From Bettongia penicillata ogilbyi (Eukaryota; Chordata; Mammalia; Diprotodontia; Potoroidae), in NCBI GenBank assembly GCA_023548195.1, contig JAJHZJ010000082.1, forward strand, positions 496,001-560,000: a stretch of 64,000 nucleotides of DNA, read 5' to 3'. Positions 21,945 to 33,524 of this stretch are shown one piece after another. The notes below the pieces were generated by a model. That model was given only the letters and a program-made list of their open reading frames with translations. It was not told where the DNA came from and ran no database searches. Position numbers and translations under genes: made by a program. Positions within the stretch are counted from its first letter, which is position 1, and the number at the start of each line of letters is the position of its first letter.

Positions 21945-22505
21945 TAATACCATGAAAAGAGGGCTAAATTTAGAGTCAGGGAACCTGAGACCACCACTTT
22001 CTGTCAGTGTGATCTTCAACAGTCATCAACAAGTCAAGTCACCCAAACACTTACTAAGTTCGTACTAGTGGCTAAGCACTTTGCTAAATGCTAGGGATAC
22101 CCAGAAAGGCAGAAAAGGTCCCTGTCCTAAAGGAGTTCACATGCTAATGTGGGAGGAAAAATGCAAACAGATATGTACAAACACAACATCTATGGGGTAA
22201 GCTGGAGGCATTCTTAGAAGGATGGTCCCCCCATTGTAGAGACTGTGAAAAGGCTTCTTGGAGAAGAGTCTAAGAGAATGGAATTGGGAGATGGAGGGTC
22301 TTGTGTGATGAACAACAAAGATTCCAATGTGGCTATAGCATGGGATACTTGAAAGGGTGTAAAGTAGAAGACTGAAAAGGTGAAGGACTTTGAAAGTCAA
22401 AAAGGATATTTCTATTGCAAAGTCATTGATCCCCTACAGGCCTCAGTTTCCTCATCTGTAAAACAAGAGGCAGGATTGGAAGCTCCAAGGTCCCTTCTAC
22501 TCATT
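21945..22505 (+). mobile_element. MIR-type SINE split by the ancient repeat
   Basis: MIR head at 21945-22020 ('tttagagtcagggaacctg') and MIR core/tail at 22420-22505 ('cctcatctgtaaaacaagag', 'ccaaggtcccttctac') are the two halves of one copy. Confidence 0.6.
22030..22405 (+). mobile_element. ancient unnamed repeat in MIR
   Basis: It starts 'cacttactaagttcgtacta', then 'ctaaaggagttcacatgcta', 'acagatatgtacaaacacaa' and 'gatggagggtcttgtgtgat'. It has no ORF. As it lies inside a MIR, it was still moving after that MIR landed. Confidence 0.55.
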
Positions 22506-22789
22506 AGCCAACTTTATGTCTAAAGGCAAAAGAATGGGAGGCTCAAAGCCCCCAACCAATCATTCACTCAATCAACATGCCTTCCCTGACCTTTTACTCT
22601 GTGCCCATTTGATGCTGGCCTGACAATAGGAAGAGGAATGTACAATAGAGAGAGAGACTGAGGAACATCCATGAGTATGCAGGCCTAGACTCAGAAGGCA
22701 TTCTAAGAACCCCTGTCTATCTGACTCATGACTGGAGTGTTCAAGGCCCCATGGGATTTTCTTGCCACATGTTGAAGCTTTCAGCTCCC

Positions 22790-22930
22790 ATCAGCCCTTA
22801 CCTCTGAGGTTGTTGTGAAGATCAATATTTGTCAAGTGCTTAGCACGGTGCCTGGCACATAGTAGGCACTTAATGCTTGTTTCCTTACCTGTGACTTTGG
22901 GCAAATCACTTCATCTCTCACTGTAAATCT
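22790..22930 (+). mobile_element. MIR/L2 tail mixture
   Basis: 'gttgttgtgaagatcaatat' and 'gcctggcacatagtaggcac' form a CORE-SINE 3' end, followed by 'ctttgggcaaatcacttcat'. Confidence 0.55.
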
Positions 22931-23039
22931 CTATGACTAGAAGTTACATTGAAGGTGCCAATCTCATTCAGTAGAGGGAGTTTCTTTATGTGGGAATTCC
23001 CTCTACCCAAGAAATCAAAGGTTCTGTCTCTATTTCAAC

Positions 23040-23222
23040 CTAGCCCCAATTAGGAACACTTTCTTCCTGTGTTGTATTTACCTTATGGGCCTACTCTGTA
23101 TCACTAGTAAAATGTACCTTACCTCCAAGGTGGGAAGGGTTCCATTTTTATCTTTGTATCCCTAGTCATAAGCACAATACCATGAACGCAGCAGGCATTT
23201 GAAAAGTGTTTGTTGAATCTAG
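23040..23222 (+). mobile_element. L2 tail
   Basis: 'tatccctagtcataagcaca' and 'agtgtttgttgaat' close an L2 3' UTR. Confidence 0.6.
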
Positions 23223-23224
23223 GA

Positions 23225-23900
23225 AACACACAGGAAGGCCCTGAGGGCAAAGCTCCAGGCCAGGGCTACTATGGAGTAGAAATGAAACAGGGTGTCTCTC
23301 CTTGGCACTCCCCTTCCGTTGAGTCAGAGGAAGGGATGGCTGTAGAGAAACTTGGATGTACAAGTTCTACCAGTTACCAGAGAGGGGAAGAGAAAAGATG
23401 GAAAGAAGAATGAGAAAAAACACTGACTGTATCCCTTTCCTGATACCCCCTCCATACAGAGACACAAATCCCTACCCAGCTCTGATGCAAAAAGCCATTG
23501 GCAAAAATAAGGAAATCCTCACTGGCAAAAGACAAACCTCTCAGTCCCTCTATCCTACTTCTTTGCCTTCTCAAAAGATCGGGTTATGGTTTGCTTATCC
23601 ATCAGAATTCAAATATTTGGACTGAATGGGTATTTTGGGGTAAGTTACTGTTCTGTCCTGAATGTTCTCTTTCCAATCCTTCCCTTGTCTCTGTGGGACC
23701 TCCTGCCAGTCAACCTTCCATCTCTTCCCTCCCCCACTCCATGTCAGCAACTCTCAGCTTCTTTTTGCCCTAACTAGTCTAAGCTTGCTATACTCACTCC
23801 TGGCATAGCCTATACCCCATTCTGACTTCTTCCTCCTTTTCTACTTGGCTGCTTCATCCCCTACTTCCAGGCTGATCTCTCTCCCATACCACACCCTCCA
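23225..23900. other. no recognised gene; possible weak L2
   Basis: The pyrimidine-rich 23650-23880 could be an old L2 body. Frames of 60-91 residues overlap in several phases, which argues against a real exon. Confidence 0.35.
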
Positions 23901-23904
23901 ATCA

Positions 23905-24360
23905 GTCAGTCAATTAACGTTTATTAAGCACTTACTTAATAAAAGAAGGTAGCTAGATGGTATAGTAGATAGAATGTCAGGCCTGGAGTCAAGAAGATGT
24001 ATCTTTCTGAGTTCAAACCTTGCCTCAGACAAGTAATAGCTGTGGGACCCTGGGCAAGTCACTTAAACCTGTTTGCTCCGTTTCCTCATCTGTAATGAGC
24101 TGGAGAGGGAAATGGTAAACCACTCCAGTATTTTTGCCAAGACATGAATGGGGTCAAGAAGAGTCAAATACAACTGAAAAACAACAAAAAAGGCACCTAC
24201 TATGTGCCAGTCATAGTGCTAAGCACTAGGGAACCAAAAAGAGGCAAAGGAACTCACAATCTAATGGGAGGGGGGAGGGGGGGAACAACAAACATCAAAT
24301 ATGTACAAACTATATATTGGAAAAAGAGAAAATAACTAACCCTAGAATTAAGAGGGGCTA
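23905..24360 (+). mobile_element. ancient unnamed repeat split by SINE B
   Basis: 'caattaacgtttattaagca' (about 23911) is the start; after the SINE it continues 'ctactatgtgccagtcatag' and 'aactcacaatctaatgggag'. A G-rich patch lies at 24266-24283. Confidence 0.55.
23945..24190 (+). mobile_element. SINE type B
   Basis: tRNA-like head 'ggtagctagatggtatagta' and B box 'gagttcaaacc', then 'gggcaagtcacttaaacct', 'ggaaatggtaaaccactcca' and the tail 'aagagtcaaatacaactg' with 'aaaacaac'. The imperfect duplication is 'gcacttact' on the left and 'gcacctact' on the right. Its head resembles type A but its tail differs. Confidence 0.8.
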
Positions 24361-25225
24361 GGAAAGGGTGTCCCTAATCTATTCCTATTAGCCTCAAATG
24401 ACTGTCTCCCACCCCTCCACTGTTAGGTGACAGTGACTGATACACCATTCCATACTTTGAAAATATAGTAAGAACAAATATAAACTTCTACCAAAACCTC
24501 ATGACACACTCTCACCTACCCCACCTTGTTTTCTGAGGAGAATGGGCTCAAATTTACCTCAGTTGCTATATAACATTGGTCCCAAATGTTGATGCCAAAA
24601 TGTGGCATCTCTGACTGATGTGTCCAGTTGAGTCCCAAAGGTCACTCCTTGATCCTCAAGGTACTGATGAAAAGACAGGTGAAAAATCTGAATGTTGGAA
24701 CTCTACTGTCCCTTCACCTAAAATGAAAGAATAAATGTTAAGCCAGTTAAAGAACCTAGGTCTATATTCATAGGGTTAGATAGCATTTGTAATGGAGAAG
24801 CTCCAAGGTCTTTCCCTGGATAGCACTATCTCTTTTCAGATGCTCACAGCAAAGTCAAACCAGGAGCAGAAAAGCCAAGAGAATGAAGCCAAGAAAATGG
24901 CTGAGGTTGACGTTTTGTAGGTGCCACTAGTCAATCAAAAAGGACTTTCTAACAATGTGGCTAGCTGAACAGAACCAGCTACAGAATATCTACACATGCT
25001 CCACAGTCTTTCCAAGTGACTTCCATCACATGTCATTACAATTTTCCTAAATGTAGATTCCCTAGATGATACCCACGGGGAGATATCATCAGAGACACTG
25101 TGCATTATCAGTTTTCATTAAATCTGTATCTATATCTCTTCTTCCCAACTGCAGTAAGGGATCTGTTATACTTTTCTACATTTCCAAATCACCTGGAAAG
25201 GTTCTTACATATATAATTGTTGATT
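24361..25225. other. no recognised feature
   Basis: About 860 bp without a repeat or gene I can name. Confidence 0.4.
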
Positions 25226-25229
25226 GGTT

Positions 25230-25475
25230 GAGGTATTTATTGAATGACTGCCTGTTTGTTCTGAACTGTCATGGATTCTGTGAAGGATACAAAGATATGG
25301 TCCTTCTCTCTAGGGACTTACACCTGACTTGGGAAGACAAGACTGACATATATATAACAATCAGAGAATCTATGAAATTATATAACCCAACCCCTCTGTG
25401 GGCCTGTTTCCTCACCTGTAAAATGAGAACAGACTAGATATCTGAAGTCCCTCCAGCTTGAACATTCCATAATTT
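25230..25475 (+). mobile_element. ancient repeat start followed by a MIR tail
   Basis: 'ggtatttattgaatgactgc' and 'tctctctagggacttacacc' resemble the ancient repeat; 'tcacctgtaaaatgagaac' is a MIR core. Confidence 0.45.
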
Positions 25476-25494
25476 ACATCACCACTGTCACCCC

Positions 25495-26345
25495 TATGAT
25501 GCAGTGGGAAGAATATTTAATTTGAAGACAGAGGACTTTGTGACCTTGTGACCTTGAGCAAGTCATTAAATCTCTATAGGTCTCCTCAGTTTCTCTATCT
25601 GTATAATGAGGGAGTAGAACTAGAGAATTTCTTTTTCTTTTCCTGGTTACTTTGGCTTTATTTTTAAAATTCCAAATTCTCTCTTTCCTTTCCCACCTTC
25701 TTCATTTAAAACAGGTCATACATGTGTAGTCATGCAAAACATATTTCCATATTGGTCATGTTGTAAAAGAAAATATAGACCAAAATAAAAATCCAAGAGA
25801 AATAAAGCAAAAAAAAAAAGTATGCTCCAATCTCCAGACTCCATTAGTTCTTTCTCTGAGGATGGATAGCATTCTTCCTCCTAAGTCCTTCAGAATTGTC
25901 TTGGATCATCGTATTGCTGAGAAGAGCTAAGTCATTCACAATTGATCATCACAGAATATTGCTGTTACTGTGTACAATGTTCTCCTGATTCTACTCATTT
26001 CACTTTGCATCGGTTCATGTAAGTCTTTCCAGGTTTTCCTGAGAGCATCTAGCTCATCATTTCTTAGAGCACAGCAGTATTCCATCACAATCATATACTA
26101 CAGCTTGTTTAGTCATTCCCCAATTGATGGGCATCCCTTCAATTTCCAGTTCTTTGCCACCAAAAAAGAGCTGCTAAAAATATTTTTATACATACAGGTC
26201 CTTTTCCTTTTTGTTTGTTCTCTTTTGGGATCCAGACCTAGTAGTAGTATTGCTAGGTCAAAGGTCATGCATGTTTTTATAGGCCTTTGGGCATAGTTGA
26301 ACTAGAAAATTTCTAAAGTTCTATCCAGCTCCTAATTTATCATAC
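25495..26345 (+). mobile_element. MIR-type SINE interrupted by an L1
   Basis: The left half runs to 'gaactagagaatttct' (25617-25632), the right half restarts 'gaactagaaaatttct' (26299-26314) and ends 'ttctatccagctcctaattt'. Confidence 0.7.
25633..26298 (-). mobile_element. 5'-truncated L1, minus strand
   Basis: Reversed L1 3' UTR ('aaaattccaaattctctctt', 'catgcaaaacatatttccat', 'gtcatgttgtaaaagaaaat') followed by the reversed end of ORF2 ('attccccaattgatgggcat', 'tattgctaggtcaaagg'). Flanked by a 16 bp duplication with one mismatch at 25617-25632 and 26299-26314. Read in the sense direction the nick is TT|AGAA, close to the L1 preference. Confidence 0.85.
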
Positions 26346-26454
26346 TAGGGTTCCCAAAAGAATATCAGCAACGACCTTCAGAGTAGCTGAGTTGGGCCCT
26401 TCAGTCTAAAATGCCACTTGATGGGTAAAGGGGGGGGCATTATGGGAATTCCTT

Positions 26455-27080
26455 TACAATTCAACAAACTTACAAAGCATTGTTCTAGGCAGATTCAAAG
26501 AGGAAAGTCAAAGTCCTACCCTCAAGGTGTTTACAGTCTAATAGGGGAGAGGTTAAATATAGACCACCACAATACAAAAGAAAGTGTGAAATGCAACGAT
26601 AAGAGATTACTTCTGGCTGTGGGGTGGGAAGGGAGATTAGAGAAGGTTACCGGCAGCTAACTGGTTTGAACACTGGATTCTATTTCAACTGGTGGAAATT
26701 TGGGAGAAGAGTATTTTGGGCATTGGAAATGATATACGCAAAGACACAGATCAAATAAATCAAGGTAAATGTTCAGAGAATGGCAAGAATGACTGAAGTA
26801 TAGGGGAAATGAAGTATAGTTCCTTCTCCCCTCAAAATTCCATTGTATTTATATTGTGTCTATACTTGTATATGTATATGTTGGTCTCTCCTTGAGGTCA
26901 GATAATGTTTAACTTTTGACTTGGGATCCCCAGTATCTCACACTGTTCCTGTGATGATTAATAAATGTTTGGTGATGTTTTTGGATTGATGAAAAGGATA
27001 GAGACAGAGCAAGATTGAAGGGCTTTGAATGCCAAGTCAAAGAGTTTAGTTTTTACTGTAATCCTGAAAGGCAGAATAAT
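26455..27080 (+). mobile_element. ancient unnamed repeat split by an L2 tail
   Basis: 26455-26790 starts 'caacaaacttacaaagcatt' and 'aaggtgtttacagtctaata'. 26820-26975 is an L2 end ('ctctccttgaggtcagataa', 'gattaataaatgtttgg'). 26990-27075 resumes with 'gaagggctttgaatgccaag'. Confidence 0.55.
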
Positions 27081-27849
27081 TTCCTTTGAGTATCTATTAT
27101 GGATTTATCCTCTGCCTCCTCAAGAAGCCATCATTAAACAACAGTCCCAGGAGACAAAGTGTTGGTGTCACCCAAAGTGACATAAACAGTCTCTCCTTCC
27201 TCTGGCCTAAGCTCTTAAAGCCAATGATCCAGGCTCTCAAGGGTTAACCTTTTTCTCCAGCCTGTAAATACCCAAAGGCACCAGATGGGCAAATTGGAAG
27301 GGGCTTTGAGGTGTGAAGCCCGGCTGGCAGATTTTTGGGATGGGGAAAGGAAATATCCATGGGAGGGAGGGGGGTACTGGCAGGAATTAGGCTTCCCGGA
27401 ACACCCAGTCTCCCAGCTGGCATCTCAAGGAGAAGAGCTGTTGCTGAGAGATGAGAGCGGAAACTGTCCCCAGAGGTCTTGACAGCCCACTGGAAGGACA
27501 CCTGGAGAGAATGGAGAACAGGAGCTGGAAGCAAAGTGAGTGATTAGAAGGCAAGACAAGGGAAGTGGTGGGGTAGGGGGAGAGAGACAGAAAGACAGAC
27601 AAACTGACAGGGACATGGAGACAGAAACAGAAGACAGAGAGCCAGAGCCAGAGACTCCGAAGGGATGAGGTGGAGGCACCTTGGGGCTAAGCCAGGAGAA
27701 AGGGGAGGGACACCAAATGGAGCCAGATACAGATGGCACCAGATTCAAGGGGGGGAGGGGTAGAACGAAAGACGCTCTCCTAGAGGCAAAGTGGTACAGA
27801 CTGGGGAACAGAGTTTTAAACCAACTGGAAGAGAGAGAAGATCACCATG
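27081..27849. other. no recognised gene; G-rich and purine-rich
   Basis: Purine-rich on the plus strand from about 27270 to 27860, with G runs at 27361-27375 and 27749-27760. Frames of 60-107 residues overlap on both strands; none has a domain. Confidence 0.4.
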
Positions 27850-28170
27850 AATTCTTACAAATTTTTAATTGAAAACCCCCCATGAATACAAATCAATTGC
27901 TCCTAGAAGAAGAGAAATGTTTAGGAAAAAGAGAAGGTTCATTACCTTTTAACTGCAGCAATCCCTTTCCTACTGATCCCACTGAGGCAGCAAAAATACA
28001 TTAGTTACTTACTCTTCACCCAGTAGTTCCATCTTCTAATTACATCTCACTAGGCATGCAAAATACGTTTCCCAATGTATTTCATTTCCATGAGTGTTGA
28101 ATGCTGAATTAATTTTTAATCACCCTGGAGCACTTTCATACTGCCATTGATTTTAATTACACAGGACAAA
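27850..28170. promoter_or_regulatory. candidate conserved non-coding element
   Basis: This AT-rich stretch has no recognisable repeat, unlike its surroundings. It contains several homeodomain-like TAAT cores: 'ttttaattg' (about 27863), 'ctaattaca' (28037), 'gaattaatttttaatca' (28106) and 'ttttaattaca' (28151). An octamer-like 'atgcaaaat' lies at 28056. Such clusters are common in developmental enhancers, but they also arise by chance in AT-rich DNA. It is only a candidate; cross-species conservation was not tested. Confidence 0.25.
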
Positions 28171-28172
28171 CG

Positions 28173-28470
28173 TGGCAGAAAGAACAGGGGGCTAGAGAGC
28201 AGAGTATTCCTTTCCAGGATCCGACCTGAGTGCAAATCAAATAATAACAGCTAGCACTTTGGTGTGCTTCAAGGCTTGCTTCGCTAACACTATCTCATTT
28301 CATCCTCACAACAACCTTGGGAGGGAAGTGCTAGTATCATTCCCATTTTACAGATTGAGGAACCTAAGAGACTTGTCCAGGGTCACACAATCAGTAAGCG
28401 TTTGAGGCAGGATTTTAACTCAGGTTTTCCTGACTTATGCCCTTGTACCCTCCAGCTGCCATAAATACAG
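28173..28470 (-). mobile_element. MIR-type SINEs, short plus head then a minus copy
   Basis: 28173-28238 is a plus MIR head. From 28240 there is a good minus copy: 'actatctcatttcatcctca', 'ccattttacagattgagg', 'aggattttaactcaggtttt' and 'ctccagctgcc' at the end. Confidence 0.75.
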
Positions 28471-28779
28471 CCTATATGAATAGGAGCACCATATCTTCTC
28501 ACCTACATGGCAGATAAAGGCCATAAATGCTTATTAAGCCCCTACTCCTTGCTTGACACTGTGCTGAGAGAATATCTCAATTAGGGGAAGAGGTCTCTGA
28601 CTTCTTGAAATATGTACATACTAAAGCAGAGAGTGGCACAAAGCAGTACATTTGCTAAGAGCTCAGTTGCCTTCTCTGAATAATAGCTTAATAATAATAA
28701 CAATATCTTTTGGACCAGATTTATGATTTCATTGGCATAGGGAACTCTAGGGGAAGGAGCTCTCTCTTAGCCAATACAG

Positions 28780-29090
28780 GCCAAGAGAGAATTGCCTGAC
28801 TGGGACACAGAGAGGCTTAGTTGTTGAGAAGAGAGTAAGCTCAAGGTTACAATCAGAGAAAAGATCTGAACCCAAATTTCCCTGAGACCAAGATTGACTC
28901 TCTCTCCACTGCACCAATCTGCCTCATTACTAAATGTTTTCTTTGCAACAACACTGTGTAAGTATTATTGACTCCTAGATGAAGTTGTGTTAACCTAGAG
29001 TGGTGTTACTCAAAGTCACACAGCCAATAAATGGCAGACCAAACACAAACCCAGGACTTAAGCCTAAGTCTGGTGTTCGTCCACTTAAAC
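28780..29090 (-). mobile_element. MIR-type SINEs, two minus fragments
   Basis: 28780-28925 ends 'ctccactgcaccaatctgcc'. 28935-29090 has 'actcaaagtcacacagccaa' and 'aaacccaggacttaagccta'. Confidence 0.55.
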
Positions 29091-29179
29091 ACACTACTTC
29101 TAACAAAAGGAGTTCAAGAAGTGGGTCTTGAAAGATGAACGAATACAGTTTGGGTACTTGAAAACATAAATTTGCTGTG

Positions 29180-29640
29180 GTTTAGTATTGTTTATCTTTT
29201 GTTTTCAAAGAGGACCAGTGACAACTAAATTGAATTTAAGAGAGGCACAGTTGCACAAAGTTACCAGTCTTGCTCTCTTCCAGAGTTATTGAAGTCCAGT
29301 GGCATGACAAAGGTCAGGATGACTGGTGACAGTCTCAAATGCAGTAGATGACCTTGATGCCTTTGTTGCCTGACTAAACTCTGAGTCTTCATGGACATTG
29401 TAACAAATTGTCCTCATCCACCCATTCCACTGGGGACAGTTTTTACAGGCTTGGGGTAGACATCCCCCTATCTCACCAACAGGTTTGAAACCTTTTAGAT
29501 ACCCTCAGCATGGTTTAGCCTGTCTGCTGGGACAGATTACCAGAGTGTGGCTTCTTGGAGACCCAGGTGAGGGTTGGGGGAATCTAAAGATGGATGAAGA
29601 GTTCTGAAAAGGGTTCGGTAAGCTCTCACATCTGCTAGTC
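29180..29640 (-). mobile_element. RTE-tailed SINE, long diverged form
   Basis: It starts with the reversed RTE-like tail 'cttttgttttcaaagaggac', continues like type C ('ccagagttattgaagtccag'), then extends ~300 bp beyond type C into sequence I cannot place ('cacccattccactggggaca', 'ctgctgggacagattaccag'). Possibly a different SINE/RTE family. Confidence 0.45.
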
Positions 29641-30345
29641 TTCCCTGAACACCCTAGCAAAATAGACCCCATTTGCTAAGTCCCTTTTATACAGGACCTT
29701 CTGCTTAGCGTAATAAAGGTTGTAGAGATGGGTAAGACACAGTTGCTGTCCTTGAGGAGGTTATATTCTATATGTGAAAAATGAAGCAGAATTTGACAAG
29801 CATAGAAATAAAGTTGTAATGTATAAAACATTCAAGAGACAGTTTCCGGATAATTAATCATTTATTAATCAAGCTAGCGGATAATAAAGAGTCTGTGGCA
29901 CTCTAAAACATCAAAGACCTTCTCATGGAATATACTCAACATTTATATGCCTTTGGAAAATGGTGTTCCTGAGGATGGCAATCAACTCTGATTGGTTAAC
30001 AATTAATGAGGATGAATATTATAATAAGAGGTGGATTTATTCTAATATGGGGTGGGGGATGTGACTTTGATCACTCTCCTCCCAGACCATTCCCAGCTCT
30101 AGAACAATTGTCTAGACAATCTAGACAAAGGATATTGCCTCCCCTGCCCCCTAAGCCTGAGTAGAACACAATGGGCCAGAATTTACCTTAGATTAAATTC
30201 TTCATAATGTTCTCTAGGTAGATGGGGAGCAACTTCCCCTAGATGAGATGGCCTAGGTGGGGTAAATTTTTGGACAAGGACAAATTTCCTTAAAAAGGAA
30301 ATAACCCTGGGTCTCCCTAATAATTGGTTATTTAATAATCATTTC
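29640..30345. mobile_element. unclassified repeats, possible LTR at about 29850-30310
   Basis: 29660-29790 resembles the ancient repeat ('ttgaggaggttatattctat'). The remainder has 'gataataaagagtctgtggc' and 'tgattggttaacaattaatg' but no identified coding sequence or paired ends. Confidence 0.25.
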
Positions 30346-30347
30346 TC

Positions 30348-31325
30348 TCAAAGTGCTATGGAAATTCTGAGAAGGGAGAGATCACTTCTAGCTGGTGAAA
30401 GATGAGGGAAGTCTTCATGGCAAAAGCATTTGAATTGGTTCTTGAAGGACAGCCAGAATTTTGATAGACAGAGATGGAGGTTAAGGCAACTAAGGCTTAG
30501 GAGATGATATAAGCAAAGACATGTAAATAGAAAACTCAAAGGGCTGATCAATCAACAGATATTTGTTAATGACTTAACTGTGGCTAAACATGGCGCTAAA
30601 CTCTGGAGATACAAAGGGAAAGAGAAACAGCCCTAGCCCTTGCAAGGAGCTTCCATTCTACTGAAGAAACAACTGTCCATACATGAGTATATATAGAATA
30701 TATGCAAGATGGACATGAAGTAGTTTTAGGAAGGAGAGCACGAAGCTGCTAGAGGCATCAGGAAGGGCCTCAAAGAGAAGGTGGGGGCTATCTCTGCAGC
30801 GGGACTACAGCAGCATTCATGTACAGGAATTGTTGTTCAATGGTGTTGGACTCTTCATGACCCATCTCAAAGATACAGGTATGGTTTGCCACTTCCTTCA
30901 CTAGCTCATTTTACAGATGAGGTAACAGAGTCAAGGTTAAGTGACTTGCCCAGGGTCCCACAGCTAGTAAGTGTCTGAGGCCAGATTTAAACTCAGAAAA
31001 CGAGTCTTGCTGACCCCAGGTCCAGGGCTTTATCCTCTGTACCACTTAGCGGCCCAGATGTAGCGGCATAGTGATAGATAAAATTGGAAAGGTAGGTTGG
31101 GTCCAAATTTTGGAAGATTTTGAATGTCAGGTTGGGAAGCTTGAACTTAATTCTGCAGGTAACGTAGGAGCAAGTTAGAATCAGAATTGGGTGTGTTCGG
31201 AAGATTGGAAGGAGAGGGGATTTGAAACTGGCAGAGACTGAAGGTAGGACGACTTTCTGCAGGCTACTGAAGTCATCAAAGCGAGTATGACAAGAGCCTG
31301 GAGTAGGGCCAGGAGGTGAGAGGAG
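30348..31325 (+). mobile_element. ancient unnamed repeat, two pieces, with a SINE B
   Basis: 30348-30545 has internal words ('gtcttcatggcaaaagcatt', 'tataagcaaagacatgtaaa'). 30548-30790 starts again ('caacagatatttgttaatga'), and 31070-31325 continues ('ggaagattttgaatgtcagg', 'aagagcctggagtagg') after the SINE. Confidence 0.55.
30820..31058 (-). mobile_element. SINE type B, minus strand
   Basis: Reversed tail 'ttgttgttcaatggtgttgg', 'ctcattttacagatgaggta', 'gtgacttgcccagggtccca' and the head end 'gtaccacttagcggccc'. Confidence 0.8.
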
Positions 31326-31329
31326 ATGG

Positions 31330-32265
31330 AGGAGAAAGCTATCCCCCCAACTCCTTAGTTCCCACCACCAGGTGTGGGGCAGCCTAGGAAGAAGGAGGGA
31401 ATGGGAGCTCTGTGGCGGAGTCACATGTCAGAGGGATTTCCTCTCCAAACCTGGGAATAAGGCCTGATTTCCTCCAGAAACATGTCAAAAGACAGAGGAA
31501 ATCCTGTTGGAAGGAAGCCCTTGACCACTGGCCCTGCTCAGCACCCAGGTTAGTTCAAACTGCAAAATCAGGTTCTTTTTTCCGCAGCCTGCACTTGTCT
31601 TTTGGGGCTTCCAGAGAATCCCATCTTCTCATCGGTGGGTTTGGGTTCTAAGTAGTTCTCAGTCAAGACAGACTTATAAAGTCAGCAAAGTCTGTCTTTC
31701 TCTTCCCCAGGAAGACTCCTTCACGTTTATCTTTTCTACCTTCTCTGAGTCTGAGGCAACTCTGGGGCATCCCAAGAGTCTGATAAACTAGGATTAAAGT
31801 GCTAACAGCAATGATATCTTACAGTCTTACTCTTTCCAGGAATGTGTTAGTGATTCCACTCTACCTTCTCTCCCCGCAAATCACTTCGTATTCATTTGGT
31901 ATAGGTATACTATTTACTTATCTGTGAGCAGCTTTCCTTTTTCCTCTTTTCCTCTTTACTCATGGAGGTGATGAAGAAGATGTGAAATGACTGAGGATTC
32001 ATTTGTATCTATTGTGGTTCCAACATCTCTAAAGTGATTGAAAACTCTTTGCTACCAGGGACCATTTTCTTATATTGAATGAATTGGGAAGTAGGAAGAA
32101 AGGGCTCCCTCCTCTTTTCTTGTGTTATGGTGACACTGGTTGCTTAAACTGTCAACTGAAACTTCTGTGGGCTAAGCTGATAATGAGAGATAACTCGGTC
32201 ATTCCATGACATTGTATTATTTGTGGGAACAGAGAAAGAAAGGTGTCTTCCAGTTATCTTTTTAT
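31330..32265. other. no recognised feature
   Basis: Nothing assigned in about 900 bp; no splice-bounded open frame was found. Confidence 0.4.
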
Positions 32266-32267
32266 AT

Positions 32268-32535
32268 GAGAGGCAGCTCAGTGGTTTAGTAGATGTAGCA
32301 CTGCACCTGAAGTCAAGAATACCTAAGATCAAAAGTAGTCTCAGATACTTAACGGGTTGTGTGACCCTAGGCATGTCACTTCACTTCTGTCTGCCTCAGT
32401 TTCCTAACCTGTAAAATGGAGATGATAATAACAGTAGTTATTGAAAAGATTGTTGTGAGAGTAAAAAAGAGTTAATGTGAATAAGGCACTTTGCAAACCT
32501 CAGAGTATGATAGAAATGCTAGCTATATCCCATAA
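32268..32535 (+). mobile_element. CORE-SINE with tRNA-like head
   Basis: 'gaggcagctcagtggtttag' head, 'gtgtgaccctaggcatgtca', 'taacctgtaaaatggagatg' and the 3' end 'gcactttgcaaacctcagag'. Nearly full length. Confidence 0.75.
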
Positions 32536-32599
32536 TTTTAGCTGGAATCTTTTTCATAAGTCCCTTCATTGAATGTCCACATAATTCTCTACACCAGGC

Positions 32600-32710
32600 C
32601 TGCACAACCTGCAACCTGCCAAAGGATTTTGGGCAGCCCATGAAAAATGTAAAGGAAAACATCTACACTTTCTGAGGGCTGCCCGAAATCTTTTGGTGTG
32701 TCTGTTCTAC
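32600..32710. repeat. MITE-like hairpin
   Basis: Two 21-base arms, 32619-32639 and 32676-32696, pair at 19 of 21 positions with a 36-base loop. Surrounding words ('caggcctgcacaacctgc') resemble the start of non-autonomous DNA transposons. Could fold as RNA if transcribed. Confidence 0.55.
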
Positions 32711-33069
32711 ACGGTTACCCTCACTAGGTTATTTTTCCTTGAGAGATACAAGCTCCCATGATACTTGTAAATATGATGGGTCTTTACATATAGTGCGATG
32801 TTAAGGTCCTTCAAAGTCCCTGCTGATCCCTTTCAAAAGACCTCTCCAACAAATCCCTTCTATTCTGTTGCCAGGGGACAAAACCTGTGTGCCATTATCA
32901 CTTCAGAGACAAGGCAAGCCCCCATGACGTAGGGAGCATAGGAGTCTTAAGAGTTCACATTTGTATAACATTTCATAATTACAAAGTACTTTAAAAAATC
33001 ATTATAAAAGTGCCCTCATTTCTCAGGAAGCCAAATGCCTGGATTTCAAGATCTTTAGAAACTTATCCT

Positions 33070-33520
33070 TTGGCAAGATGAAATCAGCTGTCAAACTCTC
33101 ACCTACTCAGCACCCACTGCTCCTGGGACCCTGCCCTCTCTCATTGGAAAGGGTGGATATTGGACATTGGAACATACCTCCACCATTTAGGGAAGGCAAC
33201 CAGGGAATTCACTTCATCATTTCCCAGTCAGTTTACCTCCTGGATTTTATGTTCCCCATGAACTTATTCTACAAGCTGAAATCAACTCTAAACACATACC
33301 TTCTTGGATCATTTCCCACCTCAGCTGAAAGACTTCATCATGCCCCTCCAGGTAACCTTCCCCTGCTCCCCTCCAACCTAATTTTCAGTTTCTTTTTATG
33401 TGTTGCCTTGTGCCATTACACTGTGAGCTCCTTGACAGCAGGGAATGTCTTATGCCTTTCTTTATAACCCCAGTGCTAGCCCAGTGTCTGGCACACAGTA
33501 GGTGCTTGATAAATTGACCT
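33070..33520 (+). mobile_element. L2 LINE 3' end
   Basis: 'gtgagctccttgacagcagg', 'ataaccccagtgctagccca' and 'cacacagtaggtgcttgata' are the tail; upstream parts are more diverged. The 129-residue frame across it is a chance frame. Confidence 0.65.
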
Positions 33521-33524
33521 TATC

